Below are positions 1 to 10,052 of a stretch of 30,535 nt of DNA, piece by piece; positions within the stretch are counted from its first letter, which is position 1, and every line of letters begins with the position of its first letter. This DNA is from Lindgomyces ingoldianus (taxonomy: Eukaryota > Ascomycota > Dothideomycetes > Pleosporales > Lindgomycetaceae): NCBI RefSeq assembly GCF_010093535.1, contig NW_022985206.1, positions 279,888-310,422 on the forward strand. Reading direction: 5' to 3'. Under the pieces are notes generated by a model. That model did not search any database and was not told the DNA's origin. It saw only the letters and a list, made by a program, of their open reading frames with translations. Made by a program: the position numbers and the translations under genes.

Positions 1-93
1 CAGCAACATACTGTTCGAGCTTATTGCTCGTACTATGTAGCAGCTTTCGTCAAGCGTTCCTCCTGTCTTGACAGTAGGTGCGCAAATCTGACA
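1..93 (-). mobile_element. Truncated copy of a 430-bp non-autonomous element (MITE-like)
   Basis: This is the reverse complement of the left end of the element at 14911-15340. Bases 1-84 match 14920-15003 with only two differences, both G/A type, and the match runs on to the element's terminal ATCTGACA at 86-93. The rest of the copy lies beyond the window edge. It interrupts the reverse transcriptase relic of the Gypsy element that starts at base 94. It codes for nothing. Confidence 0.85.
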
Positions 94-584
94 ATTAGGC
101 TAAACAGCATTACTAATAGTTTATAGAGTCCCTATAGAGTCCTAAACACTATAAGCTACTTATTTTCTTTTTATATCCTTATCTTGTTAAATCTGTCTTG
201 TATGTTAAACTTTATAAAGTACTAAGTTTTTTTTAGCTAATTTATAATATCCTGTATAATTAGCAGAGAAAACTAATTTTAGATTATGTTATTATTTAGG
301 GTCTTATAGTCCTAACAGACTTAGATTTTTCCTTTTTTTTTTTTTACAAAGACTATAGCTAAGGCTACTAGGCTGTGGCTTTTTTAGATATAGCCTTATG
401 CTAACATCCTATTAATGTACTCTTATAGGGCCTCCTTCTGTACCCTAGTTAGGGGGTAAAGCTTATACGTCTTTAGGTTATAATTTTTTATTAAGTTAAT
501 AGCGTAATTCTAAGGCTAGTGCAGTAGTAGTTCTCTAGGGTTCTTTAGTGTTCTAAACATATCCTTATAGTCCTTATATTTAGG
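94..584 (-). pseudogene. Gypsy reverse transcriptase relic (N-terminal part)
   Basis: Reverse-strand translation from 584 gives a run starting PKYKDYKDMF, then ELLLH, LYPLTRVQKEAL, EYINRMLA and IVFVKK. This is the entry region of Gypsy reverse transcriptase (usual form PEYxDYxDMF ... ELPPHRP ... YPLT ... VFVKK). After a frame change it continues with VC-DYKTLN, RYFIKF-like, RTL-GLYKLLVM and FSL, matching the family blocks CVDYRxLN, YFTKxDxR and TRxGxxEYLVMPFGL. At least ten in-frame stops sit where Arg, Gln or Trp codons are expected. The catalytic YxDD box would lie left of base 94, beyond the inserted element. Confidence 0.85.
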
Positions 585-1104
585 CAGGATGTAGCCTTTT
601 TTTTAGATTTAGATAACACTAATTTATTTTACATTCTTATCTTTTTTAATTATTTTATAAGAGACTTTTTTAAGCTTTTTTTTTATTATTTTTATTACCT
701 AGGCTTCTAGTTCTTAGTAAAGGAATTTCTAAAGTTTTCTTTTTTTAGGGTAGTAGCTGCTACTCTGTTTTGCTTGTTAGTAGACTAGGCATCTATTATT
801 ATAGCATGCTAACTAGGTTATGTGTGCGTAGTTATTAGAAGTTTCTATAGTTATAGTTCTCTAATTAATTGCAAGGTTATGTGTTTTAAGCTAGTTATAC
901 TCTAAAATTACATTATATTTGCCTTCTAGTTTAAGTATGTTTATAGACCTCTAGTTACTTATGTTTAAGGTTTTAAAGTCTTTTTTATAAGTTTCTAGGT
1001 TAATCTATCCTCTGCTGTACTTAATTAATAAAGTGTTAGTAAGAGTTACCTTAAATAGGTTTTTTTTTATTTAGAATAGTATACTTTATTTATCTACTTA
1101 TTCT

Positions 1105-1160
1105 TTATCTATTGCAGTAAAGGTGCATCTGCTGTCTATAAGGGCTAGTCTAGGCTGCCC
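1105..1160 (-). pseudogene. Gypsy aspartic protease relic
   Basis: The reverse strand reads ALIDSRCTFTAI, which fits the retropepsin active-site block ALIDSGCTFTAI, with Gly changed to Arg by one G-to-A type change. The corresponding site in the second Gypsy copy (11631-11660) reads LALVDSRCTFTAL, with the same Gly-to-Arg change. About 350 bases downstream (790-830) a conserved LACY block is shared by both copies, probably the post-protease region before the PW motif. Confidence 0.8.
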
Positions 1161-2449
1161 TTTATATGTAAAGGTGGTTGTTAGGCTATATCCTGCCCCT
1201 TATCTTACTGTAATTACTACTAATATGTTATATTTAATTTTTTTATTAAAAAGAAAGTAAAAGTTAATGTTTTATAAGTTATTATTAAATTTATTTTTCT
1301 TTTTTTTATAAGCTTAATGTTTTTAATTGCAGTAGTTAGCTGCTTTACATTTATAATCTTTAACTAAATAATGCAATATTAGGTAGTCTTCTTTCTTTAC
1401 TACTTTTTACTAAAAGTAGTAAAACCTGTAATTTTCTTACTTATTACACTTTATTTAAGGTTTTTGTTTATAAGAAGGAGCTGTCTAACAAGTGTAACAA
1501 TTTATAGTTTTGCAGGCTAAGGCTGTTCCTTGCTATAGGCATCTGTTATAGTTCCTTTCCTATGTAGGCTACTATCCTGCTTAATGCTTATTGTTCTAGT
1601 GTTTAACATAGTATTATTATGTGCACTAGTACTAGGGGTATAGACACTTATCTAGTTTATGTAATGTGTTAAGGGGACTTTCTTAGGTCTACTAAAAGTA
1701 TTCCTTTATTTATACTAATTATATAGGGTGCTTTCTTTATTAGCAACTGTTAGTGCTATAGCTACTGCTCTTATAAAGAATATATTATCTATAGTTTTGT
1801 TATATTGCAAGGGCTTTTTTAGAGATTGCTAGGCTTAGAAGCAGTGTCTTAGGTTTCTTAAGCGCTAGTTATAGTACTTTAAACCTAGCAAGTTTACCTA
1901 GCTATTCTAGCTTTTAATCTTTAATTTTAGTAAAAAATTACTATTACTTTTCTTTATTTATAATGTTATATTTAACTTTAGCTATTCTTTATATAATGTT
2001 AAACATTAAATAGTTATTGCTAATGTTTATCTAGTAAAGCAAGACTATATAATTGCTTAAGTAGTTATGTTGTAGCCTACACTTCTAGCACTTACATTTC
2101 TAAAATTATTAGAAAAGCTTTTTTACTAAAGTACTAGGGGTTTAGTCTTAGAGAGGGAATTGTTCTTTTTTTTTTAAATATTTATAATATATTTTAAGAT
2201 CTAAGTTTCTTCTCTGTATTTTTTAAAAATTATAAGGTCCTGTAACACTATATTAAGGCTACTAAAATTTTAAATAGCTACCTTCTAATATAGTTTAAGA
2301 CAGTTATTTAAAAAGTAGTTTTTTTTATATTACTAGTAGAGTCTATTATCTAGTCTTTCTTGTATTTTTTTATCTGTAAGGCTATATTTAGCAGTAATAG
2401 CTTTTATTATTATAGTAGTATTTTTATTCTCCCCCTTTTAAAAGTCTAG

Positions 2450-2491
2450 GTAATTTTAGCAGAAATGTCTTACTTTTTTATAGTTTAGGCA
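2450..2491 (-). pseudogene. Gypsy gag zinc-knuckle relic
   Basis: The reverse strand reads C-L-N-Y-K-K-V-R-H-F-C-stop-N-Y. This is a CX2CX4HX4C nucleocapsid knuckle whose second and fourth cysteines have become Tyr, whose Gly has become Arg and whose Arg has become a stop, all by G:C to A:T changes. The homologous site in Gypsy copy 2 (12950-12991) has lost a different set of ligands: its first and second Cys and its His are Tyr, but its last Cys is kept. The gag upstream of it (about 2930-3205) aligns with 13440-13705. Confidence 0.85.
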
Positions 2492-3613
2492 GGCCTTATC
2501 CTCTAGCTACTTTTGTTGTTCCTTTATTAAGGGCGGCCTATTACGTCCTAGAACTTAGTTCTTTTTAAAGGGGGGGCTCTATGCATGCTTTGCATAACTA
2601 AGGTCTATTAGCTTTCTATTATATTATAAAAGCTTCTTTTTTTTTAAGGACAAATTCTAGCTTCTAGAAGGTTTTTTTTAATTTTTTTTTTTTTTATGTT
2701 TTTTATAGTAATTATTATAAGTTATTGCTTTCTTAATATAGTCTTTAAAAGTAGTTAGTTAGTCTATGTGCATAAACTTATTTTTTACTTTATTATTTAG
2801 TCTGTTATAAAACATGCAGCAGAGGGCTCTCTAGTTGTTCTATCTACAGATAGCTATTTGCTCTCTAAAGCGCGCTGCATAGTTTTAGACTAGTCTGCTG
2901 CCTTATTTTATATTGTCTAGTTAGTTAGCTGCAATTCTTTTTTTATCTAAAGTCCTATAAATAGCTAATAGGGCTGCCTTAAAATTTTTAACACTACTAA
3001 ATACTTTCTTAGTTTTAAAGTTAAGTAGTGCGCTATTAGCTTTAAAGTCTATCTAATTATTAGTGTAAGGTTAGAACTAGATTGCAGGGGGGCCCTCTAA
3101 GTGTAATCCTATCTAAGAGATTATTTTTATATTAGTCTAAAATGCTCTTTTATTATATTACATGTAAAGGTAGCATCTAGTAAAAAATAGTTAAAGGTCT
3201 TTTAATAATTCTTTAAAAGGCTTTAAAAGAGCTAATTTTAAAGCCTTCTTAGCTATAACGCTTGCTTTATTTGTTAAAATATTTTAAACTTTTACTAGTT
3301 TAACTTGTAGTTTATGTATCTAGTAGGCTTAAGTAGAGGCCTTATAAAGGTTAGTAGGGAGCAGGGGGTTTTATAAGTCTATAGTTTTTTTATAGAGGTT
3401 AGCTATTTTCTATTTAAGTTTTAGTAACTTACTAACTTTATTACTAATCTGCTAGAGTTTCTTAATGTTGTCCTAGATTATGTTAATCTGTTCTGTAAAG
3501 ATAGCTTTACTTTAGGTAAGAACTTTTATAGATCCTAATAGCGCAGTATAGGCTATGTTAGAATCTAAGTTGTGTTAAAAAGTTGCTATACTTTTTAAAG
3601 AGGTAGTGTTTAA

Positions 3614-4204
3614 TGTTATAATTCTTGCTTTAGAAAGCACTTAGGTCTTATAATATTTCTAGGGGGAAGTAGGACAGATAGTAGGGGCTAATCTAGTAGG
3701 GTGTACAGTCCTACGTACAGGCTATTAGGCTAATAGAGGGAGGGAGAGTAACTAGATTGTGGTTTGCCCTATGTGCAGCAGTAGGGAGGCTAGGGTTAAA
3801 CAGTCCTTTTAGATAGGGTTAGAGGTATATATAGTGTAAGATATATAAATAGTATTATAGCTCTTTTAAAAGCTAAATGCTACTTAGTCTATGTAAAGAA
3901 TAAACTAAACATTAAACACACCTTCTAAAGGTTGTTTAAGGTGGGAACTATATACATGTGTTAGAGTGCTAAGGGGAGTAAGGGGAGTCTAGGGGAGCCT
4001 GCTAAAGAGAGCTCCTTAAGCTCCCTTAAGCTCCTAGTAATACGTGGCCTATCTTTTTATTAGACAACGCATTCTTCCGTGATCGCGGGCGGCCGTGTTG
4101 CCTCCGCTTCCTCCGATTAGTCTGTAAGCGAGCCCTGCTCCAACCTAGCTAGACTGTGGAGCACTGCTGGTGGAGTTACGCTGGTCCAACCATAGACCGT
4201 AACA
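3614..4204 (-). repeat. 5' LTR of Gypsy relic 1
   Basis: On the reverse strand it opens TGTTACGG and closes ATTATAACA, so it has TG...CA ends. It shares several blocks with the LTRs at 15726-16400 and 16677-16914, including GGTTTGCCCT, GGTTAAACAGTC and AGAGGTATATATAGTG. The TATATATA at 3826-3833 is a plausible core promoter. The outer third (about 4060-4204) has kept a GC-rich, scarcely mutated composition. Length is 591 bp. Confidence 0.8.
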
Positions 4205-4207
4205 AAC

Positions 4208-4338
4208 TGTGACACAAGACTATAACACGTAACGCCTAACTGTATATCTAAATACTGCTATTTAAACACTAGCAACTTTTTCTTTTTCCTTTATACAGAC
4301 CTTGCCTAGTCTGCTCTACTTATACTTATAACATAACA
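4208..4338 (-). repeat. Probable 3' LTR of the Copia relic
   Basis: The reverse strand runs from TGTTATGTTATAAG to GTGTCACA, 131 bp with TG...CA ends, directly downstream of the RNase H relic. Its outer end is only three bases from the Gypsy LTR end at 4204, so the Gypsy element seems to have landed at the edge of this LTR. No partner LTR was found, so the call rests on position and end bases. Confidence 0.55.
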
Positions 4339-4442
4339 CTCTATTTATTATCTTATACAGGCTTAAGTCTATTAACTAACGCTTTAACTCTAATAGTTAG
4401 TTAGTTATATAAAATTAGTTTCTTAAAAGCAGAGTTTAGCAC

Positions 4443-4742
4443 CTTTTTTATATAGGCATTTACTAAGTTGTTTTTTCTATTAATCTACTTAATTTCTATA
4501 ATCTCTCTTTTCTTATATAATTCTTAAATTAACATAATATTAATTATAAGCTTTTTCTTATTTATTATACTAAGCTTTATAAGACATTTATACAAAGATC
4601 TTAAATCTATGCATAGTATAATAGGTATTAGAGGTAGTCTAAGCATATGTATAATCTAGTTAATTGTTATGCTTAGTGTAATTATGTAGTTAAATTCTTC
4701 TACTATTTTATACAGTTTACTAGCTAGTATAGAGTAGGTAAC
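4443..4742 (-). pseudogene. Copia RNase H relic
   Basis: Reverse-strand translation gives VTYSILASKLYKIVEEFNY, then ILCIDLRSLYKCLIKL, KKLIINIML and VNAYIKK. These correspond to the Copia RNase H blocks VTxSILASELYAM, CTDSxSLYxCLVKLG, KRLMIDIM and NPADAMTK. Active-site Glu and Asp codons are replaced by Lys, Ile or Asn and stops are interspersed. Confidence 0.8.
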
Positions 4743-4890
4743 ACATTTACATTTAAAAAAGTTCTAGTATATAATATTACCTATAATTTTAAAGTTATAT
4801 AAGTGCTTAGTGCGCTGCTCTGTTTTAAGAATAATAAAAAAGCTAAGCTGTAAACTTAGGTTCTTATTATTTATAAATAACTTATTAGTA

Positions 4891-6022
4891 ACGTACCTAA
4901 CAGGTTGGCCGGCCACACGGGTTAGCCGGCCACTTTTGCCAAGCCCCTACTAAAACTACCCTATTCTCTCGCAAAACAGCCTACTTTAGCCCTGTATAAA
5001 GTAATACAACATAAGATATTATTTAGAGTCTACTTCTGCTACTTGCTTATATATATATAAGTTATGCCTAGTCTAATTACACTGCCTGCATTGCCTTTAA
5101 CTTAGCTTACCTTTTTTAGCGCGCACCTGCGTCTTTAGCTTCTTCCTATTACTACGCGCTCTAAACTCTTTTAGAGTAGTTAGACAAGCCCTATCCTTAA
5201 CTATTAAGGTTCTTTCTGCCTAAATCTGCTTCCTTTTATGCAATCTACGTCACGTAGCAGCCTTATTTGCTGCTTAAAGCTTTATAATCTTATAGCCTAC
5301 CCTGTTGCATTAATGCCCTAAATAACTGTTATCTACTTTTTATTACCTTACTATATTACCTTTAGCTATCCTTATCTCTCTAAAGCTGTAACAACTGCTC
5401 TAGTTAATATCTAGCTTATTATAAAGCCTAACTTGTTAAAGTTATACCTGTCTTTATCCTAGATACTGTACTTAGCTTTTATGTTAGCTACTAGGCAAAA
5501 CTAGCCCTAGATAACCTCTAGATCCTTATAAAGCGCTCTCTTATAATTATACTTGCAATTAAACTTTATTGTAAACTTAGGGCAGTGCTTAACCTACATA
5601 CTAGTCTAGTTTAAGCTAACCTGGCCTAGATTACGCTCTGCAGGCAAGGAATTAGCTATATTAGCTACAGCTGTAAGCCTAGGGGGAAATCTGCGCGTAA
5701 TAAGCTTAAGTATGTACTTAATAACTACCTCCTTTTTAAGCTTAGTTAGATTCCTTAATTTAGGCCAGCATTCTGCTTATAAAGGCTGTCTAGCGCGTTA
5801 ATTGCTTAGTGTTGTGTAAAAGACATTATAGATAGCTGCAGCGCGTTGCAAGGAGAGTTTTAAGTCTTATTTAAGAGCCTAAAGAGCAAGCTGTATCTAA
5901 CGTTCTTTAGAAGATTTAATCTAGTGTTATTGTTAAGGCATTATGTAGATAGGTAGAGTTTAGTAGGGGCTTAGCAAAAGTGGCCGGCCAACCTGTGTAG
6001 CCGGCCAACCCGTTAGGTACGT
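4891..6022 (-). mobile_element. pogo/Fot1-type DNA transposon, internally deleted copy A
   Basis: The ends are inverted repeats: ACGTACCTAACAGG at 4891 and its near complement CCCGTTAGGTACGT ending at 6022, each followed inward by GGCCGGCC-rich arms. TA flanks both ends (4889-4890 and 6023-6024), the Tc1/mariner-superfamily duplication. It is inserted in the Copia relic. Compared with copy B (13928-15582) it keeps the N-terminal half of the transposase but lacks about 720 bases of the catalytic core; the junction is near 5291. At 1132 bp it is shorter than a usual Fot element of about 1.8-1.9 kb. Confidence 0.9.
5049..5880 (-). pseudogene. pogo/Fot1 transposase relic A (N- and C-terminal parts)
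   Basis: Reading down from 5880, the translation gives LSLQRAAAIYNVFYTTLSN, a helix-turn-helix of the psq type, then RLTAVANIANSLPAERN, of the CENP-B/Tc5 DNA-binding type. Next come YNFNKLGFI and GNKKWITVI-GINATG, the start of the DDE nuclease (YNFDETGF ... GNREWVTVI). It then jumps to the tail AANKAAT and ends in a CCHC knuckle, CRQCN-TRHN (5064-5090). The first catalytic Asp is inside YNFN-, now Asn. Stops and the deletion make it inactive. Confidence 0.88.
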
Positions 6023-6369
6023 TAAAGATAAATAACTTTATATAAAAAAAATTAAGTAGTATATATAATAATTTTTAATTTGTATGTTTAATGCTTTAAT
6101 ATTATTATATAACAGTAACATAACTTAAGCAGTAGTAGACAAGTTAAATGCTGCCTCTAGTTAACACACTAACGCAATATAGGCACCTTGTGCGCGCTGT
6201 TTAATATACCTCTGCGTAGCGTCCTCTATGTTTAAGTCTACTATATAGAGGTTCTTAGCTTGTCTTTTTTAAGTTAACAAAATTATAGTTTTATTTTATA
6301 TAAGCTAAATTTTTTTTTTATTAAATTTTATAAGCTATTTATGTAGCAGTATTATTTTAAGCTTTATAT

Positions 6370-6620
6370 AAGATTTAGCTTTTTACAGCTTTTCTTATTT
6401 ATGTTATATAAAATTAGTTGTAATAATACTAAAAGTGTTATCTATTTACAGCCCTATAATACTAAACATTTTTATGCCTTTATGCATAATTAATAAGCAT
6501 AGATTATATAAGAAGGTTTCTATGTAAAGTTTGTCTTTATAGTAGTTATAGTATGTCTTAAACTAATACAAGCTAGATTTTGCTACGCTATATAGTAGTT
6601 ATGTAAATAATGTTTGTGTA
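6370..6620 (-). pseudogene. Copia reverse transcriptase relic around the catalytic box
   Basis: Reverse-strand reading gives FKTYYNYYKDKLYIETFLY, then LCLLI, then SIIGL-IDNT at 6434-6445. In a fungal Copia clade the equivalent is W/YFxTYxxxHKEKLxMETSTYDPCLL ... GIVGxQTDDT, where TDDT takes the place of the usual YVDD. The second catalytic Asp reads Asn here. Several stops lie between the blocks. Confidence 0.75.
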
Positions 6621-8546
6621 AGTTTATCTATTAACTATATATACACTTAAGTAATACTATGTAGCTTATAGTGCATACTATATAAAGCTATTAGTAATAG
6701 GCTAATAGCTAAAATTAACCTCTAACTTATTTTCTAAATTATAAAAGACTATATAAGAATCTTTTTTTCTTTTTATTAGAATACTTTGTAAACATAAGTT
6801 ATAATTTTTTATATAGTTATGTTAATTTCCCTTTAACTTTATATATAAGATAAAAGTTAAAGATCTGTCTTTTATAAATTAATAAATTATATAAAAGTAC
6901 CTTAAACATGCTGCCTATAATTAGACTCTTTATTTCTATATAGTCTAATTCTTTAAATAGTTTTCTAGGTGTTATAATTACACTATTTGCACAGAGCTTA
7001 ATTACTAGAGTGTAGTTATCCTTTTTTCTAGGTTAAAAATATTATGTCTTATATAAAATTCTTATGTAGTCTTCTATAGCCTTTTTTTAGCTAGTTATAG
7101 TTCTAGTTTGTATAATAAATCTAATGCTACTTAAGGGGCTGTTTTATGCAGTTTATTAATTAGAGCTAGTTACTTACATAGACAACTTTTCTTTTATGCC
7201 TATAAAGAATCCCTTTGTACTAGGGCTAGTTTGTCTAGATCTAGCAGTTGTTGTGCAGGTTTATTTTTACCCTTTATATAATAATATAGTATAACTTGTG
7301 TACAGTAGAGTCTTACTAATCTATTCTTTATCTTAATAATAATGTCTAGGGCTTTAATTCTCTTTACTACATACAGTCCTGTTTATCTCTTCTTCTCTTA
7401 CTATATTTTTACTTTAGAACTAAGTAAAAAATTTAGGACTTTATATAATGTTAGGCTATTTTAGATATTAATTATATAATTAATATTAACTTTTACTTTT
7501 TTTACTTTAAAGCATTTTTATTACCTTTTATACAGCGTTAGCTTATGTAGTACTATTAGAAGATAGTGTAGAATCTATGTTAATTCTTAGGTACATTCTA
7601 AACATAAGCAATGTAGGTATAAGACTGTTTAGTCTTACTATATTATTTAAAGCTTTAATAGCTATCTGTAACACGAATTTATTATTTATATAATTATGTA
7701 ATTTTATATAAAGGATGTTATATGCACATTGCAGTAGTGTGTGCGCGCGCTTAATCTTCTTTATAGCCTAATAGGCTTCTACTAGCATTTATTAACACAT
7801 TGCTTCTATAATCTTTATGTAATTCTAAAAATCTTTAAATGTAAAGTTTATACTAGAGTTATTGTATAATATAATTAGGTAGGCTTTAATATATATTAAT
7901 CTAACACTTATAGAGCGCGTTTTAGATATCTTATGTAGACATTAATTTTAAAAAGGTTACTGCTTAAAATAATGTATCTACATTAATTACATGTAGTATG
8001 TTTTAGTTACTAATTTATATAATATTAATTACTATGTTATAATTAAAGTATAAATTATTTTTAATTATAAACTTAAATTTTTATAGTACTAGGTTATGTA
8101 GCTAACATATATAGTAGAACTTCTTAATTTTTTTAAGTATAAAGAGATTAGTGTTGTGTCTAGCGTTCTTAAGCATTGTGTAAAGCTGTTCTGTATAAGA
8201 ATAGCTAAACCTTTTATGCAGTTATTAAAGTTTGCGTTTTATAAAGAAAAACATTAATTTTTTTTATATGTTACAAAATAGGTAACTTTATTTATGTATA
8301 ACTAAGACCTTACTTTTATTACTTTATATAATTACATTCTGCATGTTGTTAAAGTATGCATTTATCTAGTCTATGTTAGCAAAAGATAATAAAAAAGGTG
8401 TTAGTGTATCTAGTATGTAATATATAACACTACTAACTAGATTAGTAATTTATATAGTACTAATTAATTTTATTAATCTTTATTTTTTAAAGCTAATACT
8501 TTTCTTATTTAGTGTCTAGTCTACTTTTATATAAGAGAATTTTATT

Positions 8547-8564
8547 AGCAGAGCTTGCTCTGCT
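8547..8564. repeat. Short perfect hairpin
   Basis: AGCAGAGC, two bases TT, then GCTCTGCT gives 8-bp arms with a 2-base loop inside AT-rich sequence at the right part of the Copia relic. Its role is unknown and it may be chance. Confidence 0.4.
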
Positions 8565-8811
8565 TATTATATTCAGGTTTGCAGAACGAAAAGTTAAGCA
8601 GAATCTCCTCTTTTAGACGCGCTAGTTAGTTAGAATTTCTTTAGATAAACCCTAGTAACGCTATTTCTCTGTTACCTTATATATTTATTGCATTCTTTTT
8701 TTAAAAAAAATGTATACCTAATATAAGTGCACCTTTCTGTTAATTTGCACGCAGATTGCTCTAGTATGCGTTGTGTAAAACATGTTTAAATTATAGTTAG
8801 TTGCGTCTGTT

Positions 8812-9310
8812 CCACCTCTCTAGCTACATTAGTGTGTTGGGGATTAGCATCAGCCACATTAGTGTGGCGGCGGGGATTGGCATTAGCTGCATTAGTGTGT
8901 CAGGGATTAGCAGTTGCTTACACACCTGAGTTGCTTACTTTTGCTAAGACTACACCACAACAAACTTTATTATAGTCTATAACAACCTGCTCTAGCAATA
9001 TAGAGTAGAGTATAGCCTAGAATATTATTTAGATACTACTTCTACTTCTTGCTTACACGTTTGCGCGTTATGCCTAGTCTAATTGCACTGTCTGCAGCGC
9101 CTTTAGGATTGCTTACCTACTTTAGCTTACACTTGCTTCTTTACCTTCTTCCTGTCACTACGCGCCCTAACCTCCTTTAGAGCTGCTAAGCGCAGGCCTT
9201 TCTAAATATAGCTGCCTTATTAGCTGCTTAAAGCTTAGTAATTTCCTATTACGCTAACACTAGCTTATGTACAATTCTTGCTGCCCTTTGTAAGGCTTTT
9301 TTTTTTAGAG
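8812..9310 (-). mobile_element. Divergent pogo/Fot-type transposon fragment C (3' end)
   Basis: The reverse strand from about 9270 reads HKLVLA, AANKAA and then a well-preserved CCHC knuckle RRCRQCN-TRHNAQTCKQ (9055-9096), followed by acidic EVEV. This is the same transposase tail as copies A and B. The outer end differs: instead of the GGCCGGCC arms it carries three direct repeats (8822-8912). I could not define its terminal repeats, so both boundaries are approximate. Confidence 0.7.
8822..8912. repeat. Three tandem ~30-bp subterminal repeats
   Basis: Units at 8822-8849, 8850-8882 and 8883-8912 share the core AGC-x-x-CATTAGTGTG followed by GGGATTAGCA or GGGATTGGCA. They lie at the outer end of pogo fragment C, where subterminal repeats often serve as transposase binding sites. 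That role is inferred. They are GC-richer than their surroundings. Confidence 0.75.
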
Positions 9311-9390
9311 GCATTACCCTTCTATAACCCTCTCTAGACGTAGAGCTACTTGCAACACAACTAATATCTACTAGAGATTGCTGCCTGCTG

Positions 9391-9520
9391 CTGTAATCTA
9401 CTGTAGTTTGCTGTAATCTACTATAGTTTACTGCAATTTGCTATAGTTTACTGTAATTTGCTGTAATTTGCTGCAATTTGCTGTAGTTTACTGTAATTTG
9501 CTGTAGTTTGCTGCAATTTA
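9391..9520. repeat. 10-bp minisatellite, 13 units, RIP-altered
   Basis: Thirteen exact-register 10-mers vary between CTGCAATTTG, CTGTAATTTG, CTGTAGTTTG, CTGTAATCTA and CTATAGTTTA. The CTGCAATTTG form is the exact reverse complement, in rotation, of the GCAGCAAATT unit in the array at 15001-15160. The TGTAA variants are what CpA-to-TpA mutation would give. The flanks do not match the 430-bp element, so this is a separate array of the same unit. Confidence 0.85.
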
Positions 9521-9682
9521 CTTTATGCATTTCTTAACACTAGTAGGTAATCTCTTACTAATACCTCTAGGCATTAGTCTATTATATTTAAACAATAGTT
9601 AAAGAAGCTAAACTAGTAGTTGTGCAAGCAAAACAGCTTGTTAAGGTATTACATGTACTACATTAATCTTTGCGGCGATAGA

Positions 9683-9706
9683 GAGGCAGAGGCAGAGGCA
9701 GAGGCA
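9683..9706. repeat. (GAGGCA)4 hexamer repeat
   Basis: Four perfect tandem copies of GAGGCA, preceded by GA and followed by GCAG. Confidence 0.9.
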
Positions 9707-9819
9707 GCAGTAGAGCTCCCCAGCACTCTAAGAAATTCCTGCAGAGTGTAATAAGGTAGGCGCTCCGCCTGCTAAGCTAATACTATACAACTTTCCCTAC
9801 TATACTAAAAGTTACGCAC

Positions 9820-9844
9820 AAGAATACTTAAGCTAAGTATTCTT
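9820..9844. repeat. 11-bp perfect inverted repeat
   Basis: AAGAATACTTA, loop AGC, TAAGTATTCTT. The flanks TACTATAC and CATAGTATA extend the symmetry imperfectly. It might be a transposon end or a chance hairpin; it is not followed by a T-run as a terminator would be. Confidence 0.7.
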
Positions 9845-10052
9845 GCATAGTATAATATATATATAGGTAATAATAGGGTAAGCACTAGCACTATTAGTTG
9901 TCTCTAGCCTAGCCTAAACCTCTATAAGCAAGAGAAGGCCACGTGGTTGACTGTGCTGACCTTGTTACACAGAGGCAACAAACTACACAAGCTGCAGCTC
10001 TACAACTAGGGCTTTAATGCTTAAATAATTAAATTAAAGATATTAGGTAGCA

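Larger units (their letters stand above)
94..4204 (-). mobile_element. Ty3/Gypsy LTR retrotransposon relic 1, RIP-degraded, cut at its 3' side
   Basis: Reading leftward from the 5' LTR (3614-4204), the order is gag with a CCHC zinc knuckle (2450-2491), an aspartic protease (active-site aspartate codon 1134-1136) and the start of reverse transcriptase (584 down to 94). That gag-PR-RT order is the Gypsy order. Every domain is full of TAA and TAG codons, and most changes are G:C to A:T, so nothing can be expressed. Region 540-3600 aligns block by block with 11050-13900, showing that both are copies of one family. The rest of pol and the 3' LTR lie beyond the small insertion at 1-93, outside the window. 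Confidence 0.85.
4208..8800 (-). mobile_element. Ty1/Copia retrotransposon relic, split by a pogo element
   Basis: A short LTR (4208-4338) lies next to a Copia RNase H relic (4443-4742). The interruption at 4891-6022 follows, then a Copia reverse transcriptase relic (about 6370-6620) and more AT-rich sequence to about 8800. From right to left the order is RT then RNase H then 3' LTR, the Copia order on the minus strand. The right-hand part (6700-8800) is too eroded for me to name integrase or gag, and I could not find a 5' LTR, so the right boundary is approximate. Confidence 0.7.
9521..10052. other. Stretch before the gap with no recognisable gene
   Basis: No protein similarity is readable in any frame. 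It holds four copies of GAGGCA (9683-9706) and a perfect hairpin (9820-9844). The part from 9665 on is GC-richer and less mutated than the surrounding block, so it may be a terminal piece of another, unidentified element. Confidence 0.5.

Noticed and set aside
9391..9520. CRISPR-like array
   Set aside because: The 10-bp units are contiguous with no spacers, and the genome is fungal.
9820..9844. Transcription terminator hairpin
   Set aside because: No T-run follows, and bacterial-type terminators are not expected in a fungal nuclear genome.
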